From the NCBI GenBank assembly GCA_965644295.1, contig CBFFRP010000032.1:1-64000 (forward strand): DNA of 64,000 bases, in the 5' to 3' direction. Positions within the stretch are counted from its first letter, which is position 1. Every line of letters begins with the position of its first letter. Below, in pieces: positions 57,810 to 64,000 of this stretch. This DNA comes from Paraphysomonas bandaiensis. Taxonomy: Eukaryota; Chrysophyceae. The notes beneath the pieces are model-generated. The model was not told where the DNA came from, searched no databases, and was given only the letters and a program-made list of their open reading frames with translations. The position numbers were made by a program, and so were the translations under genes.

Positions 57810-59435
57810 ATGCTCTGTGTACGAAACAATCACGAGTCATTGGTTCGTGTATTAGGTAAGGACCAGGAGGGGTGTAATAGAGAGAGAGAGGAGGACCCCA
57901 TGGTTCATAACGGGAGATTGAGGGTGATGGAGGAGCCCAAGTCATACCCCTGTTACGTATACATTGACTCCAGAGTGGGGTATACGGTCTATGTGCTGCT
58001 CTTCATCCCTATGAATGAAGCTATAGAGAAGTACTCAATCCGATCCACGAGTCTCATATCTGGCAGCTGGATGTACTTTTTCTTCAGATTTAATTCTGGT
58101 TATGAGAGTGCTCTGCAGTTAATATCAGACATCAATGGAGTTGGCACATCTGGTGGTATGAGTGGAACCGATTTTATGGCCCGATATGCTAACGCTATCG
58201 ATAAGTGTGGTGTGGTACCTGAAAAGTTTGATATATCAGAGCTGCAGAAAAATTCAACCATGAGTTTCTGTGACAGCGACTGGGGACGGTGCCTTCACGC
58301 CACTTTACTGCCAAGAACAAGTGCATCACTTGCGTCGAATTCTCCTTCTTGTCAAACATTTCACCATATTTTTGAAGCAATGAGGAACAAAAATAAGAAC
58401 GGATACTACTCTTCGACTGTTTTGGAAAACTCACTGCAGAAAGGGGTGGATATATCATCTCTGTATGGTAACACCACTGAGAAAAAATCACGTGGTTGTT
58501 CCGTTCTGCTTTTGAAGAATGCTGAGGAGTCACCCCTCACAACTGACGATAACTGCTCGTCTTTTCAGAGCTCTCACATCGATTTTCCTTGGCTTTCTGC
58601 TGGCTATTTAATCCCTTCAGTACAACCTTCCACACCAACTCCTTCACTTCTTAATTCGTTACCGTCCCAAGAGATATCATCTCAACCCACTCCATCTCCA
58701 ACACTCGCACCTGCGCTGTTGTCGAACCAGCAGTCTGGCTGCGAATCGAGCTCGGAATGCTACGAATTTGAGAGCTCTTCAGAGGATAGTTCCGTAACAA
58801 TAAATCATACAGATGATAAAAACTTGGGTTCTGTTGATAGCACTGCTGAGGCCAAAAAACTCCTCACTTCTAGGGCCATGCATTGTCTGTACTCTATTTC
58901 ACGGGCAGATCTTGCCCGTTTTCGGAATATTCAAAAACCGGATCGTACACTTGTGTGTGCTGCTGCCTGTACCTGTCTCCTTCTTGACTTGGTACCAGCG
59001 GAACGCAGTCAGCGACCTCGTGACTATTGGAAAGCGTTTCGCCTCCTTCTGTCCGAAAGACATTTGGTGCTCATACTTGTCAGTGCGCTCAATGAGTACA
59101 TGAATGGAGACTTTTTAATTCCCAAGAAGAACTTAAGATTTGTATTGAAAATTCAAAATAGATACTTGGACAGCGTGAGATATGATGAATCGAGCTTAAC
59201 GAAGGCATTGGTGCTTTTCTCTCGAGCAGTGGTTGCCCAACAAGATGTACTGAGGGATAAAGTCTTAAAGCCAAGTGATAAATTTAAGGAAAATATCAAC
59301 CAAAAACGAGGCGTGAATAATGGGCACGTGAAGCTTGTTGAAGTTGTTTCAAAGAAGCCTAAGTGCTCCTCCTCTCATGTATGTAATATAGCAAGGCGTT
59401 CAAGACCATATCCAATGACTGCGTCACCTATGTAG
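57810..59435 (+). CDS. Protein with a dynein stalk/MTBD-like C-terminal region
   Basis: Single exon, 541 aa; the start could also be the ATG at 57900. Residues 1-250 are not recognised. Residues about 265-340 are Ser/Thr/Pro-rich linker. Residues about 350-480 resemble the dynein heavy-chain stalk and microtubule-binding domain: MHCLYSISRADLARFRNIQ then KPDRTLVCAAACTCLLLDL, then DYWKAFRLLL, a helix, KKNLRFVL and ALVLFSRAVVAQQ, following the order of the heavy-chain pattern (helix, 'KPP..V', 'CLLL', 'DW..A...L', Asn, basic helix, Ala-rich helix). No AAA+ motor parts are present, and long flanking coiled coils are not obvious. A basic tail ends the protein. Microtubule binding is an inference from this resemblance. 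Confidence 0.7.
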   Translation: MLCVRNNHESLVRVLGKDQEGCNREREEDPMVHNGRLRVMEEPKSYPCYVYIDSRVGYTVYVLLFIPMNEAIEKYSIRSTSLISGSWMYFFFRFNSGYESALQLISDINGVGTSGGMSGTDFMARYANAIDKCGVVPEKFDISELQKNSTMSFCDSDWGRCLHATLLPRTSASLASNSPSCQTFHHIFEAMRNKNKNGYYSSTVLENSLQKGVDISSLYGNTTEKKSRGCSVLLLKNAEESPLTTDDNCSSFQSSHIDFPWLSAGYLIPSVQPSTPTPSLLNSLPSQEISSQPTPSPTLAPALLSNQQSGCESSSECYEFESSSEDSSVTINHTDDKNLGSVDSTAEAKKLLTSRAMHCLYSISRADLARFRNIQKPDRTLVCAAACTCLLLDLVPAERSQRPRDYWKAFRLLLSERHLVLILVSALNEYMNGDFLIPKKNLRFVLKIQNRYLDSVRYDESSLTKALVLFSRAVVAQQDVLRDKVLKPSDKFKENINQKRGVNNGHVKLVEVVSKKPKCSSSHVCNIARRSRPYPMTASPM

Positions 59436-61078
59436 TTACTTTCTAGCTTATGTTTATCTTCATATATGAAGTACTTGAAGTGTATGTGACTATTGAATCT
59501 TGCTTGTCTACTGTTGCAAGTATTTCACATATTCTTCTGTAAATCTTATTGTAACATAACGGTATCATATGTGCACATATTATACTATATAAATGACGAA
59601 TTTATTGTATTGCAAATGTGCTGACTGGATTTAATGTATTAGCGTTTTCTTTACTAATAATATTTTCTTTCCTACTTGAAGTACTTCCAGTGTCTGGACT
59701 ACATTTTCCTGCGTTGGGAGAGTGCTGATTTTTGTCTTTTATACACGCTACCAGAATATAGCCCTGTAGTTTACTTCTGCGTTACGTGCGTACAGAAATG
59801 AGTTACGTGCGTACAACTCAACATGCAGTAGCTAAGAATAGTACAGGGTATCAATATTCAATGTACAATATAACTAGCGACTACCGGATCTATAATTATA
59901 GATGTCAAGTTGAGTGTGCATGAGCTTGTGATACCATCATATAAGTATCAGGTGTCTCCTGACCGCTCCAACTACCGGCTAGAAGGTGACTCTCAAGCGT
60001 AGAACTTGGAGGTAGTTACCAGGTACTCTTCATCTGCTATATGCAGTGTGATATGTTAGTTAAATATTTTATATGGAATGTGATCCAGTTGATATCATTA
60101 GAAAGCTCGCGTAAATGTTTAGCAATAATACATGGATTAGAACTCTTGGGCATGTGTTTGGTGCATTTGAGAGCTCACCTTGTACATTTTATTTAGTTTT
60201 TCTTAGCGTAAGCTATTTATGTGCTCAAATTAACCGCAGCTTTGGCGATTTTTTAGAACAACAAATTGTTTATATCTTCAAGCACACCTATAACCTTCAA
60301 TGATATCATCAGTGTGTCAAAAAATATAAATGATTACTGTGCTAAATTGATATCTTTAGCGCTATGAAAAGTGGTTTTATTCCGATAATTAATTTCATAA
60401 CATTTTTATACAATTTAAAATTCTAATATGTTTATCATAGTTTCCCTACAAGAGTATCTTATCGAGATATGTACTAACTGCTGCCCATATCGTATCATGT
60501 GGAATGTGGAAGATATTTATTATTCCAGTCTACTACATCCGCTACTGCTGCAGTCATTGATTTTTAATTCCACCGAAAATAGCCTCTTTCTCTTCTTCCT
60601 CGTTCATTGAGTATTCTATGCTCTTACGTCTACACCTATACAAACTATCGAACAGTTTAGCTCCTAATAGGACTGTATATCAATTAACTGATATTGAAAA
60701 GGTTCTGCTGATTAGAGCGCTTTTATTCGGACGATGTGTTAGCATGAAACGCTAACTGAAGTTAGCAACCAAATGGAGCTAGTATTTGAACCCGTCCATT
60801 TCATATACTACATTGTACATATATCATATTCACATATAACATATATGACGATATATCTTAAGTCATAAGTAATGATTCTTATTTTCATAGAAACTGGTTT
60901 AGAATGTCACTTAAATGAAATTGAAAGGTAAGTAGTAGTAACATGAATATGTCGTTGACATATATCACACTAAAAGTACATGGATAGAGCCTGATATTTT
61001 AAATTACTTATCAACACCCATGGCGCGAACTATATTGTCACATCTGGCATTTCATGTTATTCCTTACAAACAGTCAAT
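59436..61078. other. Intergenic AT-rich region
   Basis: No gene supported over 1.6 kb. Small frames at 60115-60303 and 60428-60610 look like chance. Two genes end here from opposite sides, so it holds two convergent 3' ends. Confidence 0.5.
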
Positions 61079-63369
61079 TTATTGGTGGCTCATTTGCTCT
61101 AGCTTCTCTGCAAGCCATTCGTTCTTAGTGCACTCTTCCTGGAAGTCCTTCACAGTTTTAAAATATTTCCGCTGTTCATCCACAAGCTGCATACACAGTG
61201 TCAATTACAGATACAGTTGAACTTCTCACAGAAGCAATATTTATTCTCGTATAACTTACGTTCTGGTGGGTCGCCTTCAGCTCCTCCACTCGCTGTTCTT
61301 GTCGCTCTGCAGTGACGCATTGTCTCATCAATGAATCCTCCACCCCCTTCAATATATTCTTAAATTGTTCTAGGTATTCTGCAGAAGACTGTGGGTTTTG
61401 CATCGCCTCATCAAAGCTTCCACCAATAGAGTTTAGTAACTTGACCTGGTCAATAGTTATCAGAAAACAGTTTAACATTGTGATGTCTCAAGCACAACCT
61501 CTTTCTGCAAGAAAGAGAGCGTAGTGTCGAGTGTGTTATACAGTGAATAATACTTCTTAGTCTCGTCGAGTTTCCATGCGACCTGAAATCATGAACCACC
61601 ATACTATCAAAAAGTCCCAGAAAAAAAGAATGAATACCTGTTGGTAAAGCTCCACGAATCGGCGCTCGTATTGAATAAGTTCCGTGCGAGTGGGAACGTC
61701 ATCAATAATGCGAATATTCCTGGCGAGGTCAAGATTTGTCTGTGCAAGTAATCCTCGTAGTCTGTTGTATTTCGCCATCACCTTTCCGTGCATGTCTTCA
61801 ATGTCTCGAAGCTTCTTGTCCTCATCAGAATCCTTTTCTTCTCCGCCTTCGACTGCGGCAATCATACCCTGTAGCTCCTGCATTTGAGCCTTGCACGACT
61901 CCTTAAATGATGCTTCTTGTGCCCGCAGAGTTTCGTTAAGCGATACAAGATTCTTCAGAGTTGCCAGTTCATCCTGCTCATTCGCGGCACGTTCAAGCTG
62001 TGCAAGCTTCTCAATTTGCTGTTGAAGACGGAGGTTGTATTCAGCCGCCTCATTGCGCTCCTGCTCCAACACACGCATGCTCTCAAGAAGTGCCTGCGTA
62101 GCCCCCTTCAATTCAGCAACCTTGACTGCTGCCTGCTCCTGTTGCTTCACAAAGTTCTGCTGCTGCCTTTTGAGTGCGGCGGATTGACCAAGCTTTCCAC
62201 CCGCTAAAGATTCGTCGATAGCCTTGCGAGCCTCTTCTACCTCTGCTTTGTAGGCCGCGACAGCAGACCCTATTTCACTGGACCCAAGACCAACGATCTG
62301 ACCAACTGATGACCCAGATATGCCACTTCCTCCATCAGCAGAGTCGATTTGACTCATGTGCTGAAGCATCTCTGCCTGCATTTGACGGGCCTCAGCGGCG
62401 AACTGCTCCTCCTCTTTCTGTGCCTCTGTATACATGCATGAGAATACCTTACTTATCGACAGCAAAAAGCAAAAAAATCACGACAACAAAAGTCATACAA
62501 TTGTCACCTGCATGCGCCTGTGCAAGCTTCTTCTCAAAACCCGTCAGTTGGGTGCGGTTGGAGGATGCGCTTAGCTTACTCAATCCTGAGAGGGTCACGT
62601 CCGGGCTACCACTATCCATGATATGAATCACTTTTTTTCCAGTTTCCAACATTGCGTTTTGGACAACTGATACATTTCCCTTGCTTTCTCCTTCCCCTAG
62701 TGCTTCGGTTGAAATAGCTGTTTTACTGCCCCGCCGGGTACGGGTCTGTCCATCTTCTTCCGTCTCACCAACACCAGATGCGAAAGACTCGCCATACTCA
62801 AGAAGGCACGACCTTACCATAGTCTCCTCAGATCCGCCCATTACCTGCCGTCGCTTGAAAATTCTATTGGCTTTGTTCCGGCCTAAAATTTTAGCCAAAT
62901 CTGGTGTCACTGTCCTGGGCTCAGATTCATGAGGAAACTGAAAATGTTTCGAGAATTGCAGAGTCGAAAAGGCACGTAGTTGTGCCTCTCTCTCCTCTCG
63001 ACGCTCAAAAAACTTTTTCACAAGCCACACCATGACAGGATATATGGCTGGAAAGTCAGATCCGCCAACACCTCCCTGAATTTGGTGCGGTTGCAGGTCG
63101 CAAGGACAATTCATTTTCCTGAGAGCGGTAACGATAGCCTCCGACAGAGCGATCCTCTGACCGATAGTGGAGTTCTCTTGGAATAAAATATCCACATCCA
63201 CATCCTCTCCTGAGGATATAATGCACCAGCACAGGCCCCCCACCACCTTATCAAACTCACTCAGAGTGTTTATTCGAGCTCTGAAGTATCCCGCAGAGAG
63301 AAGGATCTCGATGATCTCATCATATTTCTGGCGTTGATATACCTTCTCTGTCTCAGATGTCTGATCCAT
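61079..63369 (-). CDS. CCDC93: CCDC93 homolog (CCC/Commander complex)
   Basis: CCDC93 pairs with CCDC22 and COMMD proteins in the CCC complex, which with Retriever and WASH recycles endosomal cargo. Minus-strand exons are 63369-62508, 62425-61638, 61582-61499, 61445-61260 and 61186-61079, giving 675 aa (human about 630). The N-terminal NN-CH-like domain has near-identical signatures: GYFRARINTLSEFDKVVGG, DVDVDILFQENSTIGQ and PHQIQGG. SSVGQIVGLGSSEI and the PTRTELIQYERRFVELYQQ segment are also diagnostic. The middle and end are long coiled coils, closing with YFKTVKDFQEEC. Introns are short with good GT-AG ends. Complete from start to stop. Confidence 0.94.
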
Positions 63370-64000
63370 CTATGTGCTGGGTGTATAGGGATATAGTATA
63401 TGATGTGCGGGAGATATATGATACAGAGGGCCGGGCCTGTAAGCTCATCACAGCACAGGGTTGCTCTCTTGTGTCTATGTGCAGGAGTACTGCTGTATAT
63501 GTCATACACTGCTGCCTGCTGCTGCAGAGAGAATACAGTACGTAGAACACTATATGATACGCATCTCCTGTAGGATACTGGCGTTACTCGGTACACACGT
63601 ACATATGTACATATGTACCGTCTGGATGTACGCTGGGCTCCTCACCTTCAAGCCCATTGCTAGAACACACCACTCCACTGTCAGTAAACCCATGCTGACA
63701 TTAAGATACCTAACATCTCAACGAGAGTGATCAGTGAATGGGATATAAGAGTCGGCTTATGCTCTGTGTTGTGTTGCATAAGTGGTTTAAATGATGTGTT
63801 CTTGTCAATCAGATGATCGGATCAGTCTATATGCATCCCGGTGGTATCCTACCGATCACGTGGATGCTAGTAGAGGAGAGATGATCCAGGCAGATTTGCC
63901 ACACGAGACGAGCTAAATGAATAACGTATCAGCCCGTGATCTGTATTAAATTGGATAAACACCACCAACAGGGTCATGAACATGAAATGTGAAATCGTTG
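63370..64000. other. Upstream region of CCDC93, no gene seen
   Basis: The first 270 bp have the TATAC/CATAC-rich composition seen upstream of other genes, including ACATATGTACATATGTAC near 63601. The rest holds no recognisable gene to the window end. Confidence 0.45.

Noticed and set aside
60700-60800. tRNA-like words near 60.7-60.8 kb
   Set aside because: A B-box-like word is present but the rest cannot fold into a cloverleaf in either direction.

Overview
This window is nuclear DNA of a eukaryote. Genes are split by many very short introns (about 43-62 bp, nearly all GT...TAG/CAG). There are two Ty1/copia retrotransposons and several DNA transposons, and no rRNA, tRNA, CRISPR or bacterial operon signal. 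The gene set (centrosomal CEP43/FOP, CCDC93 of the CCC/Commander complex, a KIAA1841/SANBR relative, C2CD5, Rrp6/EXOSC10, prefoldin 3) suggests a compact-intron unicellular eukaryote with centrioles or flagella. I cannot name the species.

Layout, left to right. Prefoldin subunit 3 (253-1021, +, 4 exons). Copia element 1 (1366-6819, identical 293-bp LTRs, TGTAA duplication), inserted in a copy of a dispersed repeat. C2CD5 homolog (8919-14518, +), reconstructed here as 29 phase-consistent exons. Its last exons and 3' flank are duplicated at 16927-18422; the second copy begins exactly at the end of a 310-bp palindrome and contains a complete hAT-like non-autonomous element (17418-19185). A three-RRM protein (21269-20111, -). 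A repeat-rich stretch of about 4 kb. An ankyrin-repeat protein with a lipidation-type N-terminus (26186-25443, -), divergent from CEP43/FOP (26642-29221, +). Copia element 2 (29774-35290, identical 320-bp LTRs, AAGGG duplication), then a hAT transposase relic and more dispersed repeat. Rrp6/EXOSC10 (40882-37659, -, 8 exons). An SLC35B4-like nucleotide-sugar transporter (43969-42437, -).

The most unusual part is 44248-51008. A 3,372-bp DNA transposon with perfect 189-bp terminal inverted repeats and TA target duplications carries two convergent genes: an IS630/Tc1-mariner-type transposase and a 513-aa Cys-rich protein of unknown function. The start codon and first codons of both genes lie inside the identical inverted repeats. 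Beside it is a 27-bp minisatellite split in two by a 2,337-bp element that has its own 27-bp inverted repeats and a 5-bp AGGAG target duplication.

The right part holds a JmjC protein with a signal peptide (51156-52292, +), a doubtful coding stretch near 53.6-54.0 kb, the SANBR/KIAA1841 relative (57027-54784, -), a divergently transcribed protein whose C-terminal part resembles an isolated dynein stalk/microtubule-binding domain (57810-59435, +), and CCDC93 (63369-61079, -). Exon boundaries were inferred by eye from splice signals, phase and remembered family patterns; no alignment or transcript was available.
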